DNA from: Rhodospirillaceae bacterium
GTDB taxonomy: Bacteria > Pseudomonadota > Alphaproteobacteria > GCA-2731375
DNA length: 34,292 nt
Direction: 5' to 3'
NCBI GenBank assembly: GCA_002731375.1
Contig: PCBT01000092.1
Location: 1,319-35,610, forward strand
Shown: positions 8,157 to 16,964 of the stretch, piece after piece
How positions within the stretch are numbered: the first letter of the stretch is position 1
Layout of the letters: the number at the start of each line of letters is the position of its first letter
Position numbers and translations under genes: made by a program
Notes under the pieces: model-generated
Database searches by the model: none
The model's input: the letters and a program-made list of their open reading frames with translations, nothing else
What the model was told of the DNA's origin: nothing

Positions 8157-8519
8157 ATGTCCGGTAACCGCCGCCTTCTTGATGATGTTTCCCGCCTCGC
8201 GACCTCCGCCGCCGGTCTGGTACAGGGCGCGGGCAAGGAGGCTGAGATGCTGGTGCGCCAGAGGCTGGAACGTCTGCTCGACGGCATGAATCTTGTTACC
8301 CGGGAAGAGTTCGACGCGGTCAAGGCCATGGCTGCCAAGGCACGTTCCGAGAACGAGGCGCTGAACAAGCGTTTAGCCGCGATGGAAGAGGTGATTCAGA
8401 CCCTCGATGCCATGAGCAGGCCCAAGGCCGCTGCCGCCACCAAACCAAAGGCCGTGGCAAAGACTAAGGCAAAACCTGCCGCCAAGGCTAAGAAAGCGCC
8501 GAAAAAAGCCAAAAAATAG
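8157..8519 (+). CDS. ubiK: Ubiquinone biosynthesis accessory factor UbiK family (BMFP/YqiC-like)
   Basis: Small 120-residue protein of the UbiK (YqiC, formerly DUF526) family, which supports ubiquinone synthesis and binds lipids in Escherichia coli. The N-terminal part is an amphipathic helix region; the core RLERLLDGMNLVTREEFDAV (about 38-57) is the recognisable family segment. It is followed by a coiled coil with KARSENEALNKRLAAMEE. The last 30 or so residues are a Lys/Ala/Pro-rich tail, longer than in E. coli but common in alphaproteobacteria. It stands alone on the plus strand, divergent from lgt. Its position beside lgt and before YbjN/proC is a familiar alphaproteobacterial arrangement. 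Confidence 0.85.
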   Translation: MSGNRRLLDDVSRLATSAAGLVQGAGKEAEMLVRQRLERLLDGMNLVTREEFDAVKAMAAKARSENEALNKRLAAMEEVIQTLDAMSRPKAAAATKPKAVAKTKAKPAAKAKKAPKKAKK

Positions 8520-8652
8520 ATCGTTTGCCGGCGCGTTTTGGCCTGGGTGAGAAGGTTCCGAGAGTCTCCTTGCGCCCTTGGTAGCCATCTGCAAGATTAC
8601 CTCACATGGTGTATTGTCGTATCGACACCACAATATGTGGGGCTATGAAATC

Positions 8653-9153
8653 ATGAGCATGGGTGCGGAGGACTTCGTCACGACAGTGGGAAATCCATTA
8701 GATCTGGTCGAGGATATAGTTTCCGCCCATCAGTGGCCGTTCGAGCGTAATTGCGACGAGGAGCTATCGGTCACCGTGGCCGGCACTTGGTGCGATTATC
8801 ATCTCGGCTTTTCCTTTAATTCGGCCCAGGGTGGGCTGCAGCTGGCTAGTGCCTATGATATGCGAGTGCCGGGAAAGCGACAGGCCGATGTGCATGGTCT
8901 GTTGGCGATGGTCAACGAGCGTATGTGGCTGGGTCATTTCGATCTGTGGATTGAGGACGGCGTGCCCATGTTCCGCCATGCGGTGCTGACCCGTGGCGGC
9001 GGCATGCATGCCAGTCAGATGGAAGAGTTGATCGAGATCGCCATTACTGAATGTGAACGTTTCTATCCTGCTTTCCAATTTGTTATATGGGGGGGTAAGG
9101 CGCCGGCTGAAGCCATTGCCGCCGCCATGTTGGAGACCATGGGAGAAGCCTAA
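8653..9153 (+). CDS. YbjN domain-containing protein
   Basis: Protein of about 166 residues with a YbjN domain, a fold related to type III secretion chaperones and of unproven function. Conserved-looking stretches are NPLDLVEDIVSAHQWPF near the N terminus, VNERMWLGHFDLW in the middle and ECERFYPAFQFVIWGG near the end. The start is uncertain. ATG 8653 and ATG 8659 fit the domain best; TTG 8578 and ATG 8635 would add residues that do not look conserved. proC begins 3 nt after the stop, so the two are co-translated. The YbjN-proC pairing recurs in alphaproteobacteria. Confidence 0.85.
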   Translation: MSMGAEDFVTTVGNPLDLVEDIVSAHQWPFERNCDEELSVTVAGTWCDYHLGFSFNSAQGGLQLASAYDMRVPGKRQADVHGLLAMVNERMWLGHFDLWIEDGVPMFRHAVLTRGGGMHASQMEELIEIAITECERFYPAFQFVIWGGKAPAEAIAAAMLETMGEA

Positions 9154-9156
9154 ATT

Positions 9157-9987
9157 ATGTCGGATATGAGCGCGTTATCCGGAGCCGTCCTTTTGGTCGG
9201 CTGCGGCAAGATGGGTGGTGCTCTGCTGGGCGGCTGGCTGGATCAGGGTATCTCGGCGGATCAGGTCGTGGTGGTGGAGCCGGCCCTTGACGCAGAACGC
9301 AGTGGGGTACCGCAAGGCGTTACCGTACTGGCGGATGCGGCAGCCATCCCGGCGGATTTCTCGCCCGCCGTTGTGATCTTCGCAGTCAAGCCCCAGGTCA
9401 TGGGCGACGTGGTGCCCAGCTACAGCCGTTTCGCGGCGGGTGGTGCGGTATTTCTCTCCATTGCCGCCGGTACGCCGATCAGCTTCTTCGAGGCCAACCT
9501 GGGCGACGGCGCTGCCGTGGTGCGGGTAATGCCGAATACACCGGCGGCGGTGCGCCGGGGCATGTCCGTGCTTTGCGCCAACAGCCATGCCATTGCCGCG
9601 CAGCGGGATTTGTGCGGCGGCCTGATGGCGGCGGTCGGTGATACTGCCTGGCTGGATGACGAAGGCCTGATGGATGCGGTCACTGCTGTCAGCGGCAGCG
9701 GCCCGGCCTATGTCTTTCATTTGATTGAATGCCTTGCGCAGGCGGGCGCGCAGGTCGGCCTGGATCCGGAACTGTCAGCGCGCCTGGCATTGCAGACCGT
9801 GGCGGGGTCCGGCGAATTGGCCCGGTTGTCCGATGATGACGCGGCGCAATTGCGTGTCAATGTCACCTCTCCCGGCGGTACCACACAGGCCGCGTTGCAG
9901 GTCCTGATGGCAGATGGCGGCCTGCAGCCACTGATGACAGCGGCGGTAAAGGCGGCGGAAAAGCGGGGTAAGGAACTGGGCGCCTAG
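9157..9987 (+). CDS. proC: Pyrroline-5-carboxylate reductase
   Basis: Catalyses the last step of proline synthesis, reduction of 1-pyrroline-5-carboxylate to L-proline with NAD(P)H, in the cytoplasm. The 276-residue protein has the N-terminal Rossmann motif VGCGKMGGALLGG (residues 14-26), the VMPNTPA segment (about 125) and the family signature TAVSGSGPAYVFHLIE (about 176-191). The C-terminal NVTSPGGTTQAAL (about 235-247) forms the substrate and dimer region. It follows the YbjN gene by 3 nt. After its stop comes a 220-nt gap before ileS, which holds no clear gene or strong terminator. Confidence 0.96.
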   Translation: MSDMSALSGAVLLVGCGKMGGALLGGWLDQGISADQVVVVEPALDAERSGVPQGVTVLADAAAIPADFSPAVVIFAVKPQVMGDVVPSYSRFAAGGAVFLSIAAGTPISFFEANLGDGAAVVRVMPNTPAAVRRGMSVLCANSHAIAAQRDLCGGLMAAVGDTAWLDDEGLMDAVTAVSGSGPAYVFHLIECLAQAGAQVGLDPELSARLALQTVAGSGELARLSDDDAAQLRVNVTSPGGTTQAALQVLMADGGLQPLMTAAVKAAEKRGKELGA

Positions 9988-10207
9988 GCGTTGGCTCTAT
10001 GGACAGTCGAGCGAGCCCCTGCTACATAGCCGCCATGCTTAAAGATGCCTCCAGCCGCCCTATCGTGGGCTGCATAATCTGAATTACTGGCCCGGTCCCC
10101 CTGTAGTGCCGGGAATACGTTCGACCGTTCGTTCGGGCTGTCTTCAGCATCAAGACCGGCGGGTGCCTTAACAAAATTCTGTTTCTTAAATTCGGGGATA
10201 CGACCCC

Positions 10208-13015
10208 ATGACGACTGATTACAAAGCCACCTTGTTCCTACCGCGAACGGACTTTCCCATGCGCGGTGGCCTGCCTAAGCTGGAGCCGAAATTGCTTGAG
10301 CATTGGGACAAGATCGACCTGTTTGAAAGCCAGCGCGCGGATGCCAAGGGCCGGGAAAAATTCATCCTTCATGACGGCCCGCCCTATGCCAACGGTAACA
10401 TCCATATCGGTCATGCCCTGAACAAAATCCTCAAGGATATCATCAACCGTAGCCAGCAGATGTTGGGCAAGGATGCCAACTATGTGCCTGGCTGGGATTG
10501 TCATGGCCTGCCCATTGAATGGCAAATCGAAGAGAAATACCGCAAATCTGGCAAGAACAAAGACGATATTCCCATCGACGAATTCCGCAAGGAATGCCGC
10601 GCCTTTGCCGATAAATGGATCACCGTGCAGACGGAGGAATTCAAACGCCTGGGCGTGATCGGTAATTGGAAAGATCCTTATACGACCATGGCCTATGGGG
10701 CGGAGGCTCAGATCGTCGCCGAATGCCTGAAATTCCTCATGAACGGTGCGTTGTATCGTGGTTCGAAACCAGTGATGTGGTCGGTGGTGGAGAAAACCGC
10801 CCTAGCCGAGGCGGAAGTTGAATATCATGACCATACCTCGACCACCATTCATGTGCGTTTTCCCGTGATCTCCACCGCCGATGAACGTGTTAAAGACGCC
10901 AGTATCGTTATCTGGACCACCACACCGTGGACCATGCCGGGCAACCGGGCGATCTGTTACGGCCCCCGTCTAGCCTATAGCTTGATCGAGGTCGAGGCGG
11001 TGGTCGAAGGGTCCTTGGCCAAGCCAGGGGAAAAAATGGTCGTGGCCGACAGTTTGTTGAAAGAAATCTGCTCCGAGGCCGGGATCACCACGCACAAAGT
11101 CTTGGGCGATGTGGACCATGCTGTTCTGGCTGAAACCGTCTGTGCCCATCCCTGGCGCGGCAAGGGCTTTGACTTCGATGTGCCGCTTTTTGCCGGTGAT
11201 CATGTCACCGATGAAACCGGCACGGGCTTTGTCCATACTGCGCCCGGCCATGGTGCGGAGGATTTCGAGGTCGGCATGGCGCATGGCCTGGAAGTGCCGC
11301 AGACGGTGAATGGCGATGGTCTGTTTTTTGCGCATGTGCCGATCTTTGCCGGCCAGCATGTTTTTAAGGCGGATGCGTCGGTGGTCCAGGAATTGACCGA
11401 CGTTGATGCGCTGTTGGCATCCGGCAAGCTGGTTCATAGCTATCCCCATTCGTGGCGCTCGAAAGCGCCGCTGATCTTTCGCAACACGCCGCAGTGGTTT
11501 ATCTCCATGTCCACCACGGACCTGCGCGCAAGGGCCCTGACGGGCATCGACAATGTGCGTTGGGTGCCCAGATCCGGGCGCAACCGCATTCATGCCATGA
11601 TCGCCGACCGTCCGGATTGGGTACTGTCGCGGCAACGGGCCTGGGGCGTGCCTATCACCCTGTTTGTGGATAAACGCACCGGCGAGCCCTTGAAGGACAA
11701 AGCGGTGAACGAACGGATCATCGCTGCCGTGCGCCAAGAGGGCGCCGATGCCTGGTTCAATTCCAAGGCAGCGGAGCTTCTTGGGCCGGAACATGATCCG
11801 GCCAATTTCGAGAAGATTGAAGATATTCTCGACGTTTGGTTTGATAGCGGTTCGACCCACAGCTATGTGCTGGAACAGCGGCCTGAACTGCAATGGCCGG
11901 CGTCGCTGTATCTGGAAGGTTCGGATCAGCATCGCGGCTGGTTCCATTCCTCTTTGCTTGAAGCCTGTGGCACCCGTGGTCGCCCGCCCTATGACGCGGT
12001 TCTAACGCACGGTTTCACCCTGGATGACAAGGGTCGAAAGATGTCCAAATCTCTGGGCAATGTGACCGCGCCGCAAAAGTTGTGTGACCAATACGGCGCG
12101 GATATCCTACGTCTTTGGGTGGTCAGCTCCGACTATGCGGTGGATCAGCGGATCGGCAACGAGATCGTGAAGGCACAGGCAGATGCCTATCGCCGCCTGC
12201 GCAATACGCTCCGGTTTCTGTTGGGCAATCTGGCTGAATTTGACGACAGCGAACGCCTGGATGTCAGCGATATGCCGGAACTGGACCAATGGGCCCTGCA
12301 CCGGGTCTCGGAACTGGATCAACTGGTGCGCCAATGCTGTGACGATTTTGATTTCCATCGTCTCTATGTGGCCTTGGGTAATTTCTGCACCAACGATCTG
12401 TCCGCCTTCTACCTCGATATTCGAAAGGACGCGCTGTATTGCGATGACTGCGCCTCGATCCGGCGGCGGGCTGCGCGCACGGTGCTGGATCATGTGTTCT
12501 CCCGCCTAACGGCGTGGCTGGCGCCGATCCTCTGCTTCACTGCGGAGGAGGCTTGGCGCGTCCGCTTTCCAGAAGATGACAGCGTGCATCTTCGGCAGTT
12601 TCCTGAGACTCCGGGCGATTGGCGTAATGATGCCTTGGCGGAACGCTGGTCCAAGGTACGTACCCTGCGCCGCGTGGTCACCGGTGCCCTGGAAGTGGAG
12701 CGCAGGGAAAAACGCATCGGCGCCTCGCTGCAGGGCCACCCGTTGGTCCATGCCCCCGCCGAATATCTGGCTGCCATGGATGGCTTGGATGCCGCCGAGA
12801 TCTGTATCACTTCTAGCGTCACCTTGAACGAAGGCGCGGTGCCGGATGGCGCCTTTATGGTTGAAGATGTCGCCGATATCGGTGTCGTGGTCGAACTTGC
12901 GGAAGGGGGCAAATGCGCCCGTTGCTGGCAAATCCTGCCCGAGGTCGTAGCCGATGATGAAGACGCTGTTTGCCAGCGTTGCAACACCGCCGTCGCGGCT
13001 CACGTCGCTGCCTGA
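10208..13015 (+). CDS. ileS: Isoleucyl-tRNA synthetase
   Basis: Charges tRNA-Ile with isoleucine and hydrolyses mischarged valine in its CP1 editing domain. The 935-residue class I synthetase has HIGH at 66-69 inside GPPYANGNIHIGHAL and KMSKS at 611-615. The editing-domain segments WTTTPWTMPGN and GTGFVHTAPGHG are present. The C-terminal zinc finger is seen as CARC (Cys903, Cys906) and CQRC (Cys922, Cys925). The length is normal for the bacterial-type enzyme. The start has GGGGAT about 9 nt upstream. lspA begins 2 nt after the stop, the widespread ileS-lspA arrangement. The frame is intact over 2.8 kb, which speaks for generally good sequence quality here. Confidence 0.98.
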   Translation: MTTDYKATLFLPRTDFPMRGGLPKLEPKLLEHWDKIDLFESQRADAKGREKFILHDGPPYANGNIHIGHALNKILKDIINRSQQMLGKDANYVPGWDCHGLPIEWQIEEKYRKSGKNKDDIPIDEFRKECRAFADKWITVQTEEFKRLGVIGNWKDPYTTMAYGAEAQIVAECLKFLMNGALYRGSKPVMWSVVEKTALAEAEVEYHDHTSTTIHVRFPVISTADERVKDASIVIWTTTPWTMPGNRAICYGPRLAYSLIEVEAVVEGSLAKPGEKMVVADSLLKEICSEAGITTHKVLGDVDHAVLAETVCAHPWRGKGFDFDVPLFAGDHVTDETGTGFVHTAPGHGAEDFEVGMAHGLEVPQTVNGDGLFFAHVPIFAGQHVFKADASVVQELTDVDALLASGKLVHSYPHSWRSKAPLIFRNTPQWFISMSTTDLRARALTGIDNVRWVPRSGRNRIHAMIADRPDWVLSRQRAWGVPITLFVDKRTGEPLKDKAVNERIIAAVRQEGADAWFNSKAAELLGPEHDPANFEKIEDILDVWFDSGSTHSYVLEQRPELQWPASLYLEGSDQHRGWFHSSLLEACGTRGRPPYDAVLTHGFTLDDKGRKMSKSLGNVTAPQKLCDQYGADILRLWVVSSDYAVDQRIGNEIVKAQADAYRRLRNTLRFLLGNLAEFDDSERLDVSDMPELDQWALHRVSELDQLVRQCCDDFDFHRLYVALGNFCTNDLSAFYLDIRKDALYCDDCASIRRRAARTVLDHVFSRLTAWLAPILCFTAEEAWRVRFPEDDSVHLRQFPETPGDWRNDALAERWSKVRTLRRVVTGALEVERREKRIGASLQGHPLVHAPAEYLAAMDGLDAAEICITSSVTLNEGAVPDGAFMVEDVADIGVVVELAEGGKCARCWQILPEVVADDEDAVCQRCNTAVAAHVAA

Positions 13016-13017
13016 GG

Positions 13018-13515
13018 ATGCGCCCGGCCCTGATTTTATCCGCTGTTATCGTGATTCTAGATCAGCTGAGCAAAGCCTGGCTGATTGGCTGGGTGCAGGA
13101 CCAAGGGGGCTGGCAGCAGATCACCGGATTTTTTAATCTGGTAATGGTCTGGAACCGTGGCATTAGCTTTGGCATGCTGCAATCGGGCGATACCGGGCGC
13201 TGGTTGTTGGTGGTGTTTTCTCTAGCCGTCTGTCTTGGCTTGGGGTTTTGGTTGCGGCGGCAGATCAGGCGCTGGCCCAGCTATGCCCTGGGCGCGGTGA
13301 TCGGTGGGGCGTTGGGTAATATTATCGACCGTATCTGGCGTGGCGCAGTCGCTGACTTTTTTGATTTCCATTTGATGGGTTATCATTGGCCGGCCTTTAA
13401 TGTAGCCGATAGTGCCATTACCATTGGCGTCGCCATGCTATTGTACGATAGTTTTCGCACAGAGAGCGATGGGGACGAGGGGAGCGGTGACGACGTTGGA
13501 GCGAAGGACGCGTAG
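13018..13515 (+). CDS. lspA: Lipoprotein signal peptidase (signal peptidase II)
   Basis: Inner-membrane aspartyl protease that removes the signal peptide from diacylglyceryl-prolipoproteins after Lgt has acted. The 165-residue protein has four hydrophobic segments and the family motifs VWNRGISFG, GGALGNIIDR (97-105), VADFFDFH with catalytic Asp113, and FNVAD with catalytic Asp131. The start at ATG 13018 is chosen because it lies 2 nt after the ileS stop and gives the normal N terminus; an upstream in-frame ATG at 12970 lies inside ileS and adds an unlikely basic stretch. The DUF3035 lipoprotein gene follows after 4 nt. Confidence 0.96.
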   Translation: MRPALILSAVIVILDQLSKAWLIGWVQDQGGWQQITGFFNLVMVWNRGISFGMLQSGDTGRWLLVVFSLAVCLGLGFWLRRQIRRWPSYALGAVIGGALGNIIDRIWRGAVADFFDFHLMGYHWPAFNVADSAITIGVAMLLYDSFRTESDGDEGSGDDVGAKDA

Positions 13516-13519
13516 GAAC

Positions 13520-14122
13520 ATGGCGAGGCGCAAGACTAAATTTTTGACAATCATCGGGACGGCGGCGCTGCTGTCGGGCCTATCGGCTTGCGATACCTTC
13601 AAGGAGCAGGTTGGGCTTACAAAAAATGCGCCTGACGAATTCACCGTCCTGGCCAAGGCGCCTTTGGTGATGCCGCCTGACTTTTCCCTACGTCCACCGC
13701 GCCGGGGCGCCCAACGGCCGCAGGAAGTGCAGCCGCGCGAAACGGCCAAGACCGCTATCCTGGCGGCGAGCAGGAAGGCTGGTAAATCCGGTGCGGTTCT
13801 AGTTGGGGCCACGGGTACAGGCACGGCCGCCGAACCGACCGGAGGTGAACTCGCCCTGCTGCAAAAGGCCGGCACGAAGGAATCTGATTCCTCGATTCGG
13901 CAAATCGTCAATCGGGAGACATCCGTGCTGGCGGAAAAGGATAAGTCTTTCGCTGACCGCCTGATATTCTGGCAGGATAAACCTGCCTATGGCGTTTCTG
14001 TTGATGCTGGCAAGGAAGCCAAGCGCCTGCGCGAGGCAGCGGCGGCGGGTGATCCTCCGAACAAGGGCGAGACGCCAATCATCAAGCGGCGCAAGCGCGG
14101 TTGGCTGGAAGGTGTTTTCTAG
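13520..14122 (+). CDS. DUF3035 lipoprotein, BamF-like component of the outer-membrane assembly complex
   Basis: Secreted lipoprotein of 200 residues. Its signal peptide ends in the lipobox LSAC, with Cys24 as the lipidated residue. The DUF3035 core is seen as NAPDEFTVLAKAPLVMPPDFSLRPP in two halves around residues 34-58. Members of this family were found in the alphaproteobacterial BAM complex (BamF in Caulobacter), where they sit at the inner face of the outer membrane. The start at 13520 is 4 nt after the lspA stop and is the only one that gives a clean signal peptide. Placement directly behind lspA fits a protein that needs lspA for maturation. The C-terminal part is basic (KRRKRG). Confidence 0.85.
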   Translation: MARRKTKFLTIIGTAALLSGLSACDTFKEQVGLTKNAPDEFTVLAKAPLVMPPDFSLRPPRRGAQRPQEVQPRETAKTAILAASRKAGKSGAVLVGATGTGTAAEPTGGELALLQKAGTKESDSSIRQIVNRETSVLAEKDKSFADRLIFWQDKPAYGVSVDAGKEAKRLREAAAAGDPPNKGETPIIKRRKRGWLEGVF

Positions 14123-14235
14123 CTCACCTCACGAGGCCTTGAGCGTTATTTTTCAGTGAAAGCTTGCGCTACGCCTTGCCGAGGTCATATCAGGTTATTG
14201 CTGTGTTTGGATTTCGGGGAAGGCCGCGTTAAATC

Positions 14236-15582
14236 ATGTTTCGCATCATAGCTGCATTCACCATCCTGTTGACCGTTGCTGCCTGTTATGCACCAGTGGC
14301 CCAGGCGGCATTATTTCACCCCAAGACGCGCACCCTGGCCAATGGCATGCAAGTGGTGGTTATCGAGGATCACCGGGCTCCGGTGGTGGCGCACATGGTT
14401 TGGTATAAGGCTGGCGCCGCGGACGAGCCGGCGGGCAAATCAGGGATCGCGCATTTCCTGGAACATCTGATGTTCAAGGGTACCCCAACCGTCCCTTCGG
14501 GGCAGTTCTCCAAGATCGTGGCGCGCAACGGCGGGCGCGACAATGCCTTCACGTCCTATGATTACACCGGCTATTTCCAGAATGTCGCCAAGGACAAGCT
14601 GGACCTGGTCATGCGCATGGAAGCTGACCGAATGGTCAATTTGGTGCTGACCGTTGATGATGTGAAAACGGAGCGCGATGTGGTTCTGGAAGAACGCCGC
14701 TCGCGCACCGACAATAACCCCGCCGCCCAGTTGCGAGAGGCCATGAGCGCTGCGCAATATATGGCGCACCCCTATGGCATTCCGGTGATTGGCTGGAAGC
14801 ATGAGGTAGAGGCGTTGAACCATGCCGATGCTCTGGCTTTCTATAAGCGCTATTACGCCCCCAATAATGCCATCCTAGTGGTTGCTGGCGATGTGGATCC
14901 GAATGCGGTCATTGCCATGGCCGAGAAGCATTTTGGACCCTTGGAACGCGCCGATACGCCGGCGCGCAGACGTCCCCAAGAACCGCCACAACTGGCCGAA
15001 CGACGCGTGATCTTCAAGGACGCCAGGGTCAGTCAGGCTGATTGGCGGCGCGGTTACCTGGCACCGACCCGCAGCGCGGGCGAGAGCAGGCATGCCGTTC
15101 CCTTGAGCCTGTTCGCGGACTTGCTTGGCGGCGGTACGACGTCACTGCTATATCGGGAATTGGTGATGAAGCAAAAACTGGCGGCTAATGCGGGCGCCTA
15201 CTATAGCTCCACTAGTTTGGATCAGAGCCGTTTCATGCTGTATGCGACGCCGTCTCCGGGGGTAAGCTTGGCAAAGTTGGAGGTGGCCATAGATGCGACC
15301 CTGGTAGCCGCCTTGAAGGATGGTTTTACGGCCAAGGCATTGGAACGGTCGCGCACGGGCCTATTGGCGGCGGCGGTCTATGCCCGCGACAATCTGTTTA
15401 CCTCGCCCAGGATCTTTGGCGATGCCTTGACCTCCGGCCTCAGCGTGGCGCGGGTGGAGGCCTGGCCGGATGAGGTTCGGGCGGTAAGCATGGAGCAGGT
15501 GATGGCGGCGGGACGCGCGGTTCTGGACATGCGTCGTTCGGTGACGGGTCTGCTGTTACCTGAAAACGGGGAGGCGAAATAA
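14236..15582 (+). CDS. M16-family zinc metallopeptidase, catalytic partner
   Basis: Periplasmic peptidase related to mitochondrial processing peptidase and pitrilysin, 448 residues. The inverted zinc motif HFLEH is present at about residues 75-79 (HxxEH), with the downstream glutamate in VVLEERRSR. An export signal covers residues 1-24. Two processing routes are possible: VAAC matches a lipobox with Cys17, while AQA/A at 24/25 looks like a signal peptidase I site. The next gene encodes a second M16 protein and overlaps by one base (TAATG), so the two are translated together and probably form a heterodimer. In alphaproteobacteria such pairs commonly lie behind ileS-lspA. The substrate is unknown. 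Confidence 0.92.
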   Translation: MFRIIAAFTILLTVAACYAPVAQAALFHPKTRTLANGMQVVVIEDHRAPVVAHMVWYKAGAADEPAGKSGIAHFLEHLMFKGTPTVPSGQFSKIVARNGGRDNAFTSYDYTGYFQNVAKDKLDLVMRMEADRMVNLVLTVDDVKTERDVVLEERRSRTDNNPAAQLREAMSAAQYMAHPYGIPVIGWKHEVEALNHADALAFYKRYYAPNNAILVVAGDVDPNAVIAMAEKHFGPLERADTPARRRPQEPPQLAERRVIFKDARVSQADWRRGYLAPTRSAGESRHAVPLSLFADLLGGGTTSLLYRELVMKQKLAANAGAYYSSTSLDQSRFMLYATPSPGVSLAKLEVAIDATLVAALKDGFTAKALERSRTGLLAAAVYARDNLFTSPRIFGDALTSGLSVARVEAWPDEVRAVSMEQVMAAGRAVLDMRRSVTGLLLPENGEAK

Positions 15583-16916
15583 TGCGGGCCCTTGCGAAAT
15601 TACGCAGGGCACCGCTGTTTCTGGTGGCCGCTATTCTGTGGCTGCCACATATCGCCTTAGCCACGGAGATACAGGTTGTCCGCAGTCCTGGCGGCATCAC
15701 GGCCTGGCTGGTGCATGAGCCCTCTATCCCATTGTTGAGCGTTAGCTTTTCATTTGCCGGTGGCGCCTCCCTGGATCAGCCATCGCGCAAGGGTACCGGC
15801 AATCTGGTGAGCGCGTTGTTGGACGAAGGGGCTGGACCATATGATTCCCTGGCATTCCAAACCCGCTTGGAAGAACTGGCTGTGCGGATGGGTTTTGATG
15901 CCGATCGCGATAGTTTTTCAGGTAGTCTGCGGACCCTGAGTGCCAACCGGGATCCCGCTTTCGAGCTGTTGCGACTGGCCCTGAATGAACCGCATTTCGA
16001 GGCCGAGGCGGTGGAGCGTATCCGGCGGCAGATCCTGACTGGATTGATCGAGTCCCAGGAGGATCCAGATGCCATCGTCAGTAAAACCTGGTTCGCCACG
16101 GCCTTTGCCGATCATCCTTATGGCCTGCCCAACAGCGGCAGCATTGAAACCGTCAAGGCGATCAACACGGCGGATCTGCGAAAGTTCATGGCCAAAGCCC
16201 TGGCCCGCGACCGTCTGACTATCGGAGTGGTTGGTGATATCTCGGCCGCGGATCTCGGACCGTTGTTGGACAGGACGTTTGGCGCCCTACCAGCCAGTGC
16301 CAAGATCGCTACGGTTCCAAAAGCCACGCTAAAGGGACCGGGCCTTTTAAAGGTGGTGGAAAAAACTATTCCGCAAAGTCGGGTGATGTTTGGTGCGCAG
16401 GGTCTGAAGCGAGATGATCCTGATTGGTATGCGGCTTATGTGCTGAACTATGTCTTGGGTGGCGGTGGTTTTTCCTCCCGCCTAAACGAAGAGGTGCGTG
16501 AGAAACGTGGTTTGGCCTATTCGGTCTACAGCTATCTTTACCCCCTTGATCATGCCGCCATTCATCTGGGCGGTGTCGGCACCCAGAACCAACGGGTGAA
16601 GGAAACCCTGAAGGTTATCAAGGAACAAATCGCCCGCGCAGGCGAGGCGGGTATAACGGCGGAAGAGCTGGCCAATGCCAAGACGTACCTTAATGGCTCG
16701 TTCCCCCTGCGCCTGACATCGTCTGGGCGAATCGCCAGGCTTTTGCGCGTCATACAGCGGGAAAACCTTGGTCTGGACTATCTTGAACGCCGTGCGGTTT
16801 TCATCAATTCCGTCACCCTGGGGGACATCCGCCGGGTTGCAAAACGGCTGTTGCGCCCGGAAAATCTGTTGATCGTTGTGGTCGGCCAGCCGACCGGCCT
16901 GAGCAGCAGCGAATAG
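15582..16916 (+). CDS. M16-family peptidase-like protein, non-catalytic partner
   Basis: 444-residue secreted M16-type protein with a signal peptide ending near ALA/TEIQ (about residue 28). The zinc motif is missing: where HxxEH is expected the sequence reads NLVSALLDEGAG. It keeps the C-terminal REKRGLAYSVYSYL segment (about 307-320), which in M16 heterodimers supplies the substrate-binding Arg and Tyr. This is the usual split of work in M16 pairs, with one subunit holding zinc and the other completing the active site. The start overlaps the stop of the catalytic partner gene by one base. Confidence 0.92.
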   Translation: MRALAKLRRAPLFLVAAILWLPHIALATEIQVVRSPGGITAWLVHEPSIPLLSVSFSFAGGASLDQPSRKGTGNLVSALLDEGAGPYDSLAFQTRLEELAVRMGFDADRDSFSGSLRTLSANRDPAFELLRLALNEPHFEAEAVERIRRQILTGLIESQEDPDAIVSKTWFATAFADHPYGLPNSGSIETVKAINTADLRKFMAKALARDRLTIGVVGDISAADLGPLLDRTFGALPASAKIATVPKATLKGPGLLKVVEKTIPQSRVMFGAQGLKRDDPDWYAAYVLNYVLGGGGFSSRLNEEVREKRGLAYSVYSYLYPLDHAAIHLGGVGTQNQRVKETLKVIKEQIARAGEAGITAEELANAKTYLNGSFPLRLTSSGRIARLLRVIQRENLGLDYLERRAVFINSVTLGDIRRVAKRLLRPENLLIVVVGQPTGLSSSE

Positions 16917-16964
16917 GGCTGTGGTGGTGCTTTCAGCCTGCACCGGCCTCTGTTAGCGTGCGGC

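Noticed and set aside
8608-8645. Hairpin GTCG/CGAC with flanking pairs before the YbjN gene as a regulatory element
   Set aside because: Short stem with bulges and no known element at this position; likely chance.
10970-11947. A 325-codon minus-strand frame inside ileS
   Set aside because: Antisense shadow of ileS; no family features, and the plus frame is fully conserved.
14128-14150. CTCA/TGAG stem followed by T-rich bases as a terminator after the BamF-like gene
   Set aside because: Only a 4-bp stem; too weak to support.
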